Under the pieces are notes generated by a model that ran no database searches, was not told where the DNA came from, and saw only the letters and a list, made by a program, of their open reading frames with translations. A program made the translations under genes and the position numbers. From Deroplatys truncata (lineage: Eukaryota; Arthropoda; Insecta; Mantodea; Mantidae), in NCBI GenBank assembly GCA_030765065.1, contig CM060990.1, forward strand, positions 279,585,341 to 279,649,340: 64,000 nucleotides of DNA, read 5' to 3'. Below, piece after piece: positions 38,744-48,929 of the stretch. How positions within the stretch are numbered: position 1 is the first letter of the stretch; each line of letters opens with the position of its first letter.

Positions 38744-39056
38744 ATGACCAGAAGTCTTCTCGAAGTATGTGCAGGGACAACTGCCCAGTCTACAAAAAGG
38801 TATGATATAAGTACAGATTTTATTGTTGAATGCTATTTCTAAAAGTGTGCAATTTTTCTCTAAAGAAGAGTGACAACAAAATGACTCATTGTTTTGTATT
38901 TCTTTTCTTCTCAGGGAGGCTTATTCCAAAAAGGATGGTGAGATGGGCAGCGTCGTTTCAAACCACGCCTCTCTGTGGCATACAGAGTACTGCAATGCAT
39001 ATACGCACTCTTTACTGTGCGCAAAGCCTGAGGTGCACGACCAGATGACATCATAA
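38744..39056 (+). CDS. Small spliced Polinton gene 1 (two exons)
   Basis: Exon 1 (38744-38799) starts with ATG and ends before GTATGA. Exon 2 (38915-39056) follows TTTCTTTTCTTCTCAG and runs open to TAA. Exon 1 ends in phase 2 and exon 2 enters in the matching phase, giving about 65 codons that read cleanly across the junction. The exon 2 product is serine/histidine-rich (GSVVSNHASLWHTEYC). Function unknown; no homolog recognised. It lies just inside the left terminal repeat, the usual place for small accessory genes in such elements. Confidence 0.45.
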
Positions 39057-39296
39057 TTCTCGTGCAATGAGAACCACAGTGTATTCATGTTTAGGCAGTA
39101 AGTAAGTAGCAGTTTTAAAATATACAACACGTTTGTACATTGGTATCTTCATATAAGTAACCTCACAGATCATTAATGTAAAATGAATTGCGTAGGCGAT
39201 ACTATCATGTATGGCTATTTGGATACAAAGTACTATAGTACCGGGGTCTACAGATGTAACTAACACTGAAAATCATTATGTCTTTGCAGAATTCAA

Positions 39297-39783
39297 ATGG
39301 CGACGCCTGTACCTAAAAACGAGATAGATTGGGGTGATAAGGAATCAGAAGATATAGTGGAATACCCCTTTGCAACGCAGTGTGCTAATCACATAGATGA
39401 GGACGAGAAGGAGTCCAATTCCCAGGCGGTCGGGGATCTAATACTGTTCGACCCCAGAACCTTCCCCAGGCAATCAGGCAGAACTCAGGAAAAGATTGAT
39501 GTGAGTATTTTTATTTCTAGAGAAATTTTGTGCTTCGTTTCCCTGTAACCTAACAAAATGCAATTATTCTACCTAAACTACCAAAAGCATGTTTTCTAAG
39601 ACTTTTATTGTACTATGTTTCATACGCTGCAATAAGAGGAAGAAGAGGAGGAATAGGTTTGCAGATCTGCAAAGGACGCTAACGCTCTTGGAGGATAGAA
39701 TACCCAGCATTGACACCCCCAAGAAACTACCCAGCAAGAAGCGCGCTCCGAGACTTCTACATCTCGAGAAGCCACAACGTTAA
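39297..39783 (+). CDS. Small spliced Polinton gene 2 (acidic then basic protein, two exons)
   Basis: Exon A (39297-39500) starts at ATG seven bases after a splice acceptor (ATGTCTTTGCAG), suggesting an upstream non-coding exon, and ends before GTGAGT. Exon B (39637-39783) follows ACGCTGCAATAAG and ends at TAA. Joining is in phase 0 and gives about 116 codons without a stop. The first part is acidic (HIDEDEKESN, DPRTFPRQSG). The second is strongly basic (RKKRRNRF, KKLPSKKRAPR), which would suit a nucleic-acid-binding or nuclear protein. No family recognised. It is one of the few undamaged reading frames in the element. Confidence 0.5.
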
Positions 39784-39975
39784 GATAGGGTTCTTTTACT
39801 ACATTCTACTGCTTATAATGCAAAAACACAGACAATTTTGTACACATGACAATACATGACTGGGAGATAATTCGATAGTCTCCCTATATTCCAAGCATTC
39901 CTCCAATCAAAAATGTGGCAGCGAGTGGAGTAAATATTGTAAAATATGGTTTTCTCTTATAATGCCATTGCATAT

Positions 39976-40428
39976 ATGGAAGAGGACAAACTAAGAATTG
40001 TGAACACTAATTTAAATGATTGTGAAACACTTTTAAATAGTGATGAAATTTGCACCCTAAAACGTGAGTCGTGTATACATTACCATTTAGGTAACCTACT
40101 GTTGCAAGTGTAACGCCATATGCAGGAACGAGGAGTTGGAGGAGGAAAGTACTGGAATTGTATGATAAAAATAATAAAAAGAATGAAGGTGAGCTTTTAC
40201 AACCTGTTTTAATCATTAAAGAATCCCTCCATTCCTAATGAAAAGGAAATCCCTAGATTACAATGATTAGTTTAAAATAAAAGCTGCACCACATAAGTCA
40301 GAGACTTGTATGTAAGTACTTTATCATGAATTATGAAACAACACAATGAAGTGTGTGCAGGGATATTTGGACTAGCTTAAATTTCTATTCTGATATTGAC
40401 AGCCCCATTTACAACCTCCTCTGGTTGA
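39976..40428 (+). CDS. Small spliced Polinton gene 3 (three exons, tentative)
   Basis: Exon 1 at 39976-40063 (MEEDKLRIVNTNLNDCE...) ends before GTGAGT. Exon 2 at 40126-40188 lies between an ATATGCAG acceptor and a GTGAGC donor and is lysine/arginine-rich. Exon 3 at 40403-40428 follows GATATTGACAG and soon reaches TGA. All junctions are in phase 1 and the frame stays open, giving about 59 codons. It converges on the capsid gene that ends at 40461. Function unknown. The short exons could be chance, so confidence is limited. Confidence 0.35.
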
Positions 40429-40460
40429 TGCAAAACATCTATAGCAAATATAGGGCATAT

Positions 40461-41555
40461 TTAAGAAAATCTTTTCTCTTCAATAAAGGGTGTTTCTCTT
40501 TCATAATAAGAGTTTTGAAACTTTGAGTACATATCATACAATGATGCAAATCTGCAGTTTTCAAGGGCTAAGTTCATGTCGTGGTAGGGATAACATTCAA
40601 AATTAAGATAAAGTCTCAATTTACTTATGTTACAATCATCAAAACGAGAACAGACGTTAGATGCATTACTCGATCTTAAAGTCTGAGCACCCAAAATGAC
40701 AAATCTCGGCTTCTCCATTTTTGATGTGGTGGCTACATTCCAGGTGAATTATTTATTTTGCGTCACAGCAGGCTGAGTATGCAGATCCATCGTCCTAAAT
40801 GGGAGAGACAGCGGCTTGTTCGATTTGACAATCTTGAGGATTTCAACCTTTTCAGCATCAGAAAGTTGAATCACAGGTATTCTCCCTTCGATTCGTACCA
40901 GTTTAACAGTAGCATTCCCTTCAGCCTAAGGCGTATAATACAGTTTTTAGGTCCTTAGATCGAATCAGCACCAACCCAAACTTGCAATTTCCAGAAGCTT
41001 CAAAAGCGGTACTATAGCACTGAATACTCCATTTGTTGCATGTACAATGCCAGTGTCTTCTCCAGGGTAACACCATTCAGCATTCAACAGACGATCAGAT
41101 TCCATTGGGTTGAAAGCAGCATAGTTCCGTAAAGTTGATGGATCCCGGGGTTTCTGGTTCAACCAATAGTTCAGCCGTTCATATCCAGTCGAATCTCCTC
41201 AAACATGAATGCAATAGCGTTATTGGTAAGCTTTGTAGTAGTATCTGCTCAATTAGGTTTAGTAATACTTCCCTCGATGTAAAGATAACTTCGATTAGGC
41301 AAAGTATATAAATCCACAGATTGACAAGGAATTCTAACCTCGTCATTAGCGTCCAGAGCTGATGTATTATATGGAAAAAACACATGTTCCTCTTCTTTGG
41401 TGATCTTGTCGTCGAATGTTGGTGTCTCGGTAACAGTGAAGATGTCCGTGATTATAGGATTCTGAAGCCCAATGCCTAGAGGAACTGTCGATTGCGTGAT
41501 GTTAACCCTCGGGGCGTCAAAGGCAGAGTATGATGCGGACGTCGAATCACTCCAT
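40461..41555 (-). pseudogene. Polinton major capsid protein (double jelly-roll type), broken
   Basis: Read on the minus strand in several frames, the N-terminal part near 41385-41555 shows SASYSAFDAPRVNITQ, and 41180-41385 shows VDLYTLPNRSYLYIEG and then NNAIAFMFEEIRLDMNG. These are signature blocks of Polinton capsids, the last being the 'NNA-x-A-x-LF-x-EIR-x-E-x-NG' pattern. The C-terminal part at 40461-40718 (EKPRFVILGAQTLRS, FDDCNISKLRLYLN, LYDMYSKFQNSYY) is the second jelly-roll region. In-frame stops near 41250 and 41170 and shifts near 40970 and 40750 kill it. The family usually assembles the icosahedral shell. Stands directly downstream of the minor capsid gene. Confidence 0.8.
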
Positions 41556-41581
41556 TATTATATCCACGACATCGCTGACTT

Positions 41582-42284
41582 CTAAAATCTATTGCCATTG
41601 CAACGGATGTAAAGTTTTATGCTTATATATTCGGTTTTAAATTCAATGATATTACCGTTCTGGTCCACTACATGAAGACTAATTTGCTCTATGACGTTCG
41701 TGTTTATGGTCGGTAGGTAAATTGGATTTGACGGCTCTTGAGAAATATGGTATCCAGGCGGAACAGATGGGAAAAACTCATAGATCGACTGTGCACTTTT
41801 ACCGTTGATGAAAGAGCCTGTTGCAATAGTGCACTCGATTCGTATGATGCCTACCTTAAATATATTCACCAAGAAATTAGATTCAGCCAGGTGATTAGCT
41901 GGAATAACTTTATTGTCACTGAAGCTCAAGAGCGATCCTATAGAACAATCATTGAAAAAAATCAACGGTGAAGGGACAATTAATTTCCTCCTTCAGGTGT
42001 TATTATTGGGTCTAACAAAGAAGAAATTCTCATCCATCCCTAGGTTATCTCTGATGTATTCATTAATATCAGCAATCTCGTAAGTTCTATGGGGTATACC
42101 AATGACCTTAATTTTACTATTGTAAATGTAGTAAAATTGATCATTATTCTGATCAACATTGGGAATGAAATAGAAGGTTTCAAAATTCTATAGAGCAATC
42201 TCATAATGTCCCTTTGTATCTACCTGAAGAAGGGTATGTAGTAAGAACAGATTCGTTGCCGCTGGCAGCGATAGTGTAAATCAT
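41582..42284 (-). pseudogene. Polinton penton-like minor capsid protein
   Basis: The ATG at 42284 opens MIYTIAASGNESVLTTYPSSG. Further pieces are ETFYFIPNVDQNNDQFYYI near 42130-42184, YEIADINEYIRDNL near 42050-42090, SIGSLLSFS near 41925, LVNIFKVGIIRIEC near 41840-41880, EFFPSVPPGYHI near 41745, and a C-terminal IYLPTINTNVIEQISLHVVDQNGNII ending at 41582. These match, block for block, the minor capsid ('PY') protein that fills the fivefold vertex in Polintons. A stop lies near 42002 and a shift near 42195. The start codon overlaps the stop of the protease frame (ATGA), as in compact viral operons. Confidence 0.75.
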
Positions 42285-42660
42285 TGCGATAGAAATTGCA
42301 AGCACAAGTGCCCCTACATGACTGAGCTGAAACCTCTTAGTGTTATGCACACCTTAATGCTTCTGAGGTACGTTTCAATCTCTTTTGGAGACTTCAAGTT
42401 TCCAAAGCTTTCGAAACAAAATGACACATTGCCTTCCTTCTTTATAGCAACTCAATGAGTGCCTTCATTCTCTGAAGTATCGAGATTGTGGATAATTCTC
42501 TCTCTGTAACGAGGCCTTGGAGGGAGCTTATCCATCATGTATACACCTCTAAAATGAGGAATTTTTACACGTCGTGCGTACAAGTCGAGATCAATGTTAC
42601 TCAATGCATTTTCCGGGACAAGTATCGTCCTCTTCCGGAGTTTTTTTAGTTCCCTTTCTT
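42281..42660 (-). pseudogene. Adenain-like cysteine protease (capsid maturation), broken
   Basis: The minus strand reads NALSNIDLDLYARRVKIPHFRGVY near 42545-42615. Then comes NLDTSENEGTH ending at about 42459, where the catalytic histidine of the GTHWVA motif stands but the tryptophan codon is a stop. SFCFESFGNLKSPKEI follows near 42385-42435, the acidic partner region (usually YFDSFG). The end reads GHLCLQFLSQ, the block that normally follows the catalytic cysteine, but the position just before this glycine reads as TAG. The family cleaves virion precursors in adenoviruses and Polintons. No own ATG was found; it may have been translated as part of the upstream core protein. Confidence 0.75.
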
Positions 42661-42747
42661 GCTCTGCCTCCTCTTTCTTTCAGTGTTCCTCGCCTCATTC
42701 TTCTTCACTAGAAGGTCTTTCCTTCTTGCTGCAATTTCTCTGATATG

Positions 42748-43242
42748 TCACATCATTTCGGCAAGTTGTGCATCTGCAGGCTTTTTCTTATTTATGGCTG
42801 TAGCAATTTGTGCTGCACCTCCAGCGGCGGCACCTACAGCTGCAATAATTAGTATGAGAGGTACAAATCCTCCCCGTTTCTTCTTCTTGGATCCAGAACC
42901 AAAATCCGCCTTTCCCTTCATAGTTGTTACTAATCGCGCTGCCGCCTTTTCGCCTAATGTAGCATCAGGTGATTGCACTCTTTTCCACGCCTTTTCAGCC
43001 AAGATCCTGTCTGCAATGTTTCTCGAACCAGAGTTCTTATGCTGTGCGTAGGCAATGTCTTTACATTTGCAGATTTCGTCTAAGTGGTTGATTTCGGGGC
43101 ATCCTCACTTTAATCTTCTTTCTAGCGTTGTTACAGGTCTACAGTATGTGTAACCAGGCAAATGTGCTTCAAATGGCTGTCGGTTACAGAGAGAGTTAAT
43201 TCAACCGGAACCTCTTGCGACCGTAACCTCCTTAGCTCTCAT
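42748..43242 (-). pseudogene. Polinton virion protein with phospholipase A2-like domain and core-peptide-like tail
   Basis: The ATG at 43242 starts MRAKEVTVARGSG then a stop. Further on, LPGYTYCRPVTTLERRL (about 43110-43160) and NHLDEICKCKDIAYAQHKNS (about 43035-43095) correspond to the calcium loop and HD-x-x-Y helix of parvovirus-type secreted phospholipase A2 domains found in Polinton/adintovirus capsid proteins. The catalytic histidine is a lysine here and the loop glycines are changed. The frame at 42748-43002 continues with AEKAWKRV, a KKKKRGG stretch, and a hydrophobic alanine/glycine-rich helix (LILIIAAVGAAAGGAAQIATAI), a pX/pVI-like membrane-active or core segment. Such domains help particles cross membranes; this one is disabled. 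Confidence 0.65.
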
Positions 43243-43350
43243 GGTATACTAATTTAATGTATTGGTGTATTTTTCTTTTATACTCTGCCATTGCTTACGG
43301 TCATTAGCCTATATACATTAAGCATGATTTATTTTATTTTAGTTGCTACT
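43243..43350. promoter_or_regulatory. Divergent promoter region between the capsid and ATPase blocks
   Basis: About 108 bp, AT-rich, separate the minus-strand virion block from the plus-strand ATPase start. TTTTATACTC near 43276 and TATACATTAAG near 43310 could serve as TATA elements. A TTTATTTTAG acceptor-like sequence lies just before the ATPase ATG. Confidence 0.3.
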
Positions 43351-44013
43351 ATGGAGAATATAAAGCAAGATTGCTCGCTACCTATTCAGGTGTTAGGCTT
43401 TGAGAGCGACTTGAGGCGCGGTCGTCACGGAAAGCTGTTTCCTGGTAATGTTAGAGCGCTTATTCTAGGCCGCTCCAGTGCTGGAAAAACAAATGTATTG
43501 CTCAATATGATACTTCACGAGAATGGAGTACGTTTTGAAGACACGCACATTTATTCAAGGTCACTATACCAACCGAAGTACCAATATCTCAATAAGCTGC
43601 TGAAAACATAGAGGGCATAGGAGTGAATACTCATGAAGACGGAGAAAGCGTCTTGCAATCATTAGTAATTAAAGAAAATTCAATTTTTATATTTGACGAT
43701 GTCATCACAGAAAGGCAAGACAAGATTGCCACCTTTTACAGTATGGGCAAGCATCGATATGTGGATTCTATATAACTAGCACAATCATATGTCAAAGTCC
43801 CAAAGCATTTTATTCGAGATAACGCGAACATGAACATACTCTTCAGACAGGAGGATTTAAACATGAAGCACATGTATGAAGATTACGTAAACACAGACAT
43901 GTCGTATACGAAATATAAAGATTTGTGCAAAGGTGTTTGGGAGAGTTCTTCAGAAGGAAGACCCTTTATGGTAATAGTTCTGAATTTCCCATGAATGATG
44001 GTCGATATAGGTA
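43351..44013 (+). pseudogene. Polinton packaging ATPase (FtsK/A32-like), frameshifted
   Basis: The ATG at 43351 opens a frame with a Walker A motif GRSSAGKT at residues 40-47, preceded by a beta strand (NVRALIL) as in A32/FtsK-type packaging ATPases. After a stop at 43608 the protein continues in another frame with SIFIFDDVI near 43683-43710 as Walker B. Then AQSYVKVPKHFIRDNANMNILFRQ follows near 43780-43850 and KDLCKGVWE near 43918-43945. The final NDGRYR near 43994-44012 is the usual C-terminal end. At least two frame changes and one stop (43773) break it. It would pump element DNA into capsids. Confidence 0.85.
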
Positions 44014-45153
44014 CGGATCCGATGTATATATTAACGTAGATAATAAAGAAGTTGCTCATTCTTATTTCGTCGTGAGTATTGACCGGTTTGGATCACAGAG
44101 GACTGCATCAGTTAAAAGGTCGCTACATCAGTTCATCATAAACAGAGATGGAAAAGAAAATTACCAATTCAGGAACAACAGACTGTGCATTGTTCAGGAT
44201 CCTGAGGAGGACGACGATGCAAGCACTAAATGCTACGTGGATGCGCTTACCTTTTATACTGTGAATCGAATGTAGGAGTTCACAGAAAAAACGATATATC
44301 AGCACATGAGCGAACTTCAAACTATGCTTAGGGATCACATCCAGAAGTCACTAGACGTGCAACATGACGCTCTAATGGAATACCTGAATAAACATGCTCT
44401 TAAACGCGACGATGGAAACAACGTGATGCGGGACACTATAGGATTGAAGATAATACTACCACCTCAAGAGAATCATGAAGTGCCAAATAAGAAACATGTA
44501 TTAGAATATATCAATGCGAGATCACTACCGCTCGATTTACACGGTAACGTTGATTTAAAAAAAAGAGGAATAATACAAGTAGCAGATCCTATCGATGACG
44601 GTGATGGAGCAACAAAAAAGTTTGTTAAAGTTCTCGTGGAAGGAAAGAAAATGAAATACAGCAGGATTTAAACAGCATACTTGGATCAGTAAGTACCATT
44701 GTTACAGAAACAGTAGGAAAACACATAGAAACTATTGCAAACCGATAGAAATCAATGGATAATCATCTGACAGCCACAATGGATAAAGTCAATACACTTA
44801 AAACACAGAGGATGGTCATAAATGCATTAGTCGAGCAAATGAGAACGGATTACATAATTACTTTGCAGTCGTTACCTTTCAGAGAGGAATCACACGGGTA
44901 TATGTTAACAACAGGTTTAGAATACTACAAATGAAGTGTAAACGGAGAGATAATTTCTTGCTATATGACCAACATCTCCTACTGTAAGACCCGATACATT
45001 ATTTGAAATAAATAACAAGCCGATTACAGTTCTTCCTGTGCCAATTGCAAATGGCGATAGACTAAACTGCACTGCTCCTGCAAATCATACAAGGGATGGT
45101 CATTTTCTATATTTTGAGGGTAAAATCTCCTATAAACTGAAGAAAGCTAAATA
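44014..45153 (+). pseudogene. Polinton protein with repeated DP-x-D-x-x-DA-x-x-K-x-YV units (tail-fibre-like)
   Basis: An intact-looking frame at about 44065-44275 begins FVVSIDRFGSQRTASVKRSL and ends with NNRLCIVQDPEEDDDASTKCYVDAL. After a stop at 44273 a second frame (44306-44671) opens MSELQTMLRDHIQKSL. It contains IILPPQENHEVPNKKHVLEYI and, at about 44560-44630, RGIIQVADPIDDGDGATKKFVK. The pattern 'N-R-x-x-x-V-x-DP-x-x-x-D-D-A-x-x-K-x-Y-V' is well known from phage tail fibres and recurs here three times. Broken coiled-coil sequence follows (44680-44930), then a C-terminal block ITVLPVPIANGD near 45020-45060. A fibre or spike role is inference from the motif. Confidence 0.5.
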
Positions 45154-45201
45154 AATAGGGTATATATTAATGCGAAAGTGTAATTTCAGTGTCATCTCAA
45201 G

Positions 45202-45786
45202 ATGGGCAGCGAGAGCATACGACTTAAAGAATATGCAACTATGCACACAAGGGCTATAAGAGAAAAGTTACGCTCTCTTAAAGGTCAGCAGTTTGAAACC
45301 CAGAGAGTGATGAGGGAAGCTCTTCAACCATTGACAGATCCGCTTCAAGGTATACTGGAAATACAGAAAAAGAATACTACAAGCAACGAGGAATCACCGA
45401 TAGACGAGAAAGACGAGAATCTTTACAACTACCTTGATAAACTTCGAAAGAAGAACAGTAGATGCTTCCTATGTGGTAAGATATGAGGATGGTAGCTACA
45501 TGATTGGAAACAGGATCATTGATTTCGTCAATAATAAGGTCCGAATAGGCGACGAAACGTATGAAACCACGCCTGGATTGAAGGAGCTGATCTTCAAGAA
45601 AATACCTGAAGTGCATGCCTACAATGAAGATGGCATTGAAACATAAAACAAAATACTGAATACAACGCATGTTTATCGAAAAAGCTTCAGTAAGCACGGG
45701 CAACTGTGGTCGGGCAATTCCTACAAGTATAAAAGTATTATACGTCCTCTAGTAACGAAATTCAAGGGACTAGGTCTGCAGTGAAA
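45202..45786 (+). pseudogene. Conserved Polinton protein of unknown function
   Basis: The frame at 45202-45486 has a charged helical N terminus (KEYATMHTRAIREKLRSLKG) and ENLYNYLDKL. It shifts near 45450 into YVVRYEDGSYMIGNRIIDF and YETTPGLKELIFKKIPE (45466-45610), followed by SFSKHGQLWSGNSYKYKSIIRPL near 45680-45760. The 'G-x-Y-x-IG...TPGL-x-EL-x-x-x-K-x-P...Y-x-x-II-x-P' pattern is a recurrent uncharacterised protein in arthropod Polintons, next to the integrase. One frameshift and two stops (45644, 45781) are present. The function is not known to me. Confidence 0.55.
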
Positions 45787-45819
45787 GAAAATCACCCTAA
45801 TACGAATCAAGACTATATC

Positions 45820-46831
45820 TATTGCAGCAATACTAATGATTCGGTGAATCGTCCGAGATTACTTACAGCATCCAGAGACGCTGTAAGTAAGAAATTGAAG
45901 AGATTATTCAAGAACTAAAAGAGGCAAGGATTATAGCATGACAACAGTGAAGCAAAATGTAGTAAGCGAGCTCCAAGCATTAGTCCGAAAAAACTTCATG
46001 CCTCGAAAGATTATCGACCTGGTACAGATCGACTTGGTGGAGATGATACAGCATGCAAAAATCAATAGTAATTTCAAGTATATCCTCATTTAATTCAAAT
46101 TCCATTAAAATGGCATATATGAGACCGCTAAAGCACAAGATATGACTTCAAGTTGCAGATGCTATGGAAGATATACTGCAAGACATGGTAACCAAACCCA
46201 AGAACATACAGTGTGATAACGGTAAAGAGTTTTATAATAAGTGATTTAAAAATTTAATGGCAAAATATATCAACCACTACAGTGCCCATTCGCATGTGAA
46301 GGTAGCGATGTTGAACGATTAATAAGAACTTTAAAGAATATGATGTATCGCGAGTTTTTAGCCCAAGGATCATACAAGAAGCCTGATCTTTAACCTCGGA
46401 TCATTGCAAGATAGAACACTTACCACACCACTATTGGACTGAATCCTATAGAGGTGAAGAACAATGATCTTCTTCTGAGTGTATGTAACTACACTAAGCT
46501 CGAAGAGAGAAGAGAGGTGCAAGAAAGCTGTTGGTAATTACGTGAGGATATCAAGGACAATGGACATTTTGAAAAGGGTTTTGAAGCTAATTGGAGTGTT
46601 GAAATATTTCAAGCTTTTCGAGTGAATCACACCGAACCCGTTACATACACACTAAAAGACAAAGACGGTGAGGAGATAAATGGGTCCTTTTATGGGCACG
46701 AGCTGCGTTCCACCCTGTACCCTAATACATTTCCGGTGGAGAAGGTATTACGCAAGCAAGGAAATAGGATTCTTGTGAAGTGGTATGGATTCTCTAATAC
46801 TCATTGGATTGACACAAAGTATTTATTGTAG
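45820..46831 (+). pseudogene. Polinton retroviral-type integrase, broken
   Basis: The frame at 45938-46092 reads VVSELQALVRKNFMPRKII and VQIDLVEM, carrying the first catalytic aspartate. NIQCDNGKEF near 46204-46232 carries the second, and SDVERLIRTLKNMMYREF near 46300-46355 the glutamate region. The D,D-35-E catalytic residues therefore survive, but stops and frame changes separate them. The C-terminal frame 46622-46831 has a chromodomain-like end (VEKVLRKQGNRILVKWYGFSNTHWI). This enzyme makes the 6 bp target duplication. Transcribed toward the polymerase gene. Confidence 0.85.
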
Positions 46832-47195
46832 GCGATAATTATGAAAACAAAGAGTCTTTCACTCCACAATAATCTGTGTTTTTACATCATAAGAGAACCC
46901 TTTTTCCAATAAGAGTATTTTTTCTTAAATAAGAAAACGAATAAATAAATTCATTATTAAAAACCATACTTTTACATTGGTTAATGATTTTGCGATCACA
47001 AGGTTACATTTTGATTATATTTTATGATTCATTGTTCAAAAAATTATAAAAAATTCAATGCATGCATAAGCACAAAACATTTAAAACATTCATAAAACTA
47101 TCAATAATAAATGGAAATAAAGGATTGAAAATTAAAATATTAATGCATATACATAAAAAGTAAAAACTTACATTATATATTATATATACACACAT
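46832..47195. other. AT-rich spacer between convergent integrase and polymerase genes
   Basis: Very AT-rich, with AATAAATAAATTC near 46940 usable as a plus-strand poly(A) signal. No coding content. Integrase ends on its left and polymerase ends on its right. Confidence 0.6.
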
Positions 47196-48318
47196 CTAAG
47201 GTTCAGCATACGCAAACAATAGTGAACCCAGGTAATTGTCCCCTCTGAGCCTTCAACCAGTTTTCTCTTGTCATCTAACCCACAGAGACCTTATTCATCT
47301 CTATGGTCGAAACTTAATGTTTGAAACTTCTAAATGTAGTGATTTTTGTAAAAATATGTTTTCTAACGTTATTTAAGCAGTCGAAATAGCGCTCAAAATT
47401 TATGCTTTGCATCCCGGTTTTGTTGACGCCCTTAGCCTTCATGACTGTTTGGTCCTCATATATGTAGGCATGTAGTTTGGATCTTAACCGAACATATTCA
47501 ATCGTAGGGATCCCTGCAAGCTTATCCTTAAACAGCCCGATCACTTTTTTGTTTTGTGGTGTAATTCCATATGTGTTTTATTTTTCATAGTTTGACGTAT
47601 GAAAGCGATCCTGGTTTGATTTGATAAATTCGTAGATATTGCTTGAAGTTTCCAATATAAATGAATCCGTATCCATGTAATTCAAAATTAAGTTCTCCAG
47701 GTTAGGATTCAGTATCTTGTAATAGAGGCTATATATGATGTTTTTTGAGATATCCAGGATGGCTTTCCCTATATAGATGAGTTTATTCATATACAATTCA
47801 TATCTGGCGAGCTCTATCCCTACCAGATTTTCTGCAAATTAAAATTCTACGCACGTGAGTTCGTCGCGCAGTCAATTTCTTGCAACCAGCAACCATACGG
47901 AAGTCATTGTATTTACGTAAATTCTCAATGAATTTGCCATATACAGAGTTGTTCATTTTCTTCCATAAATTCTGACGAAATCTGGAATTTTCCCTTGCAC
48001 GTCTCTCCGTATTTAACTTAATGTAAGATTTCAGTCAATCTGACTGATCATATGCCACCACTCTATGAATCTTCCTTAGCTTCATGTCTAAATCAATGCA
48101 CTGCTTGAGGTTTCTGTGGTGCAAGGTGTACTTATCTTTGTTCTCGAGTATTGCCAGCAGTTTATTGTATCGGCCTTCTGGTGGTATCTCACTTTTTGGG
48201 CAGAAAGGAAGGTCATTGTGCTTATCGAAGAGATGCTCAAGGTACTGATGGTCAACCTCTAAAACACATTCAGTGCTGGAATCAGGGACAACAGCGCAGA
48301 GTATTGTTGTCTAATTTC
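47196..48318 (-). pseudogene. Polinton DNA polymerase B, C-terminal part
   Basis: This is the part 3' of the nested insertion. The minus strand reads, in shifting frames, VDHQYLEHLFDKHNDLPFCP near 48190-48250 and DKYTLHHRNLKQCIDL near 48080-48130. Next comes the block with NYMDTDSFIL near 47655-47690, whose YMDTDS is the palm motif C with both catalytic aspartates. Then come IGLFKDKLAGIPTIEYVRLRSKL near 47475-47545 and, near the end, LDDKRKL and TITWVHY at about 47220-47290. These are the order and motifs of the palm and thumb of protein-primed PolB enzymes in Polintons. Stops and indels make it inactive even without the insertion. Confidence 0.85.
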
Positions 48319-48329
48319 TTCATCTGTGA
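48319..48329. repeat. Target site duplication, 3' side of the nested retrotransposon
   Basis: TTCATCTGTGA, identical to 54188-54198. The polymerase sequence resumes directly to its left (minus-strand downstream). Confidence 0.9.
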
Positions 48330-48929
48330 TGATGATGAGATGGGGTTTAAGGGCGCTAATAACCTTAGCTGTTGAGCTGTTGTTACATGGTGTAAGAAGT
48401 AAAATTTAAAAGCCAAACATTAAAATACCACACACAAATCCGCTTGGTTGAAAACACTAAAAACCAACAGACCAAATTCTAAAAACAAACACACTAAAAA
48501 GAAAATAAGAGTAAAACAACGTGTCAAGAACTGTAGAATGAGAAGGACATGAGCGCCATATGTCCGTCGCGGAGAAGAACCCCTATTAAAAAAGACAATA
48601 CAGAAGCACAAAACTAAAAGACGCTCAGCGCATCAAATGCGCCGATTCAAATCACTGCCACTGATAAAACGCGAAAGACATTCTACAGCATGCGCGTCGT
48701 CTGCCAAAACGTTGGCTATGCCAGCAGGAAGATACACACAAACGCGCAATGGAGCTAAAACTTGACACTGTTAAAACGTGACGCACCGTTATGCTCACAC
48801 AGTGATGCGAGGTCAACACTCAGCAAGTAGCCATGACTAAAACGGCAGTTTCCGATTCGTAAACGAGCTAAAATTACCTCTTCCCGACAAGAAGCTCGGG
48901 AAGAGGTAGCCCAGACTAACGGGAGAGGT

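Noticed and set aside
42659-43051. Plus-strand 130-codon hydrophobic frame
   Set aside because: Antisense of the PLA2/core protein, which has recognisable motifs on the minus strand.
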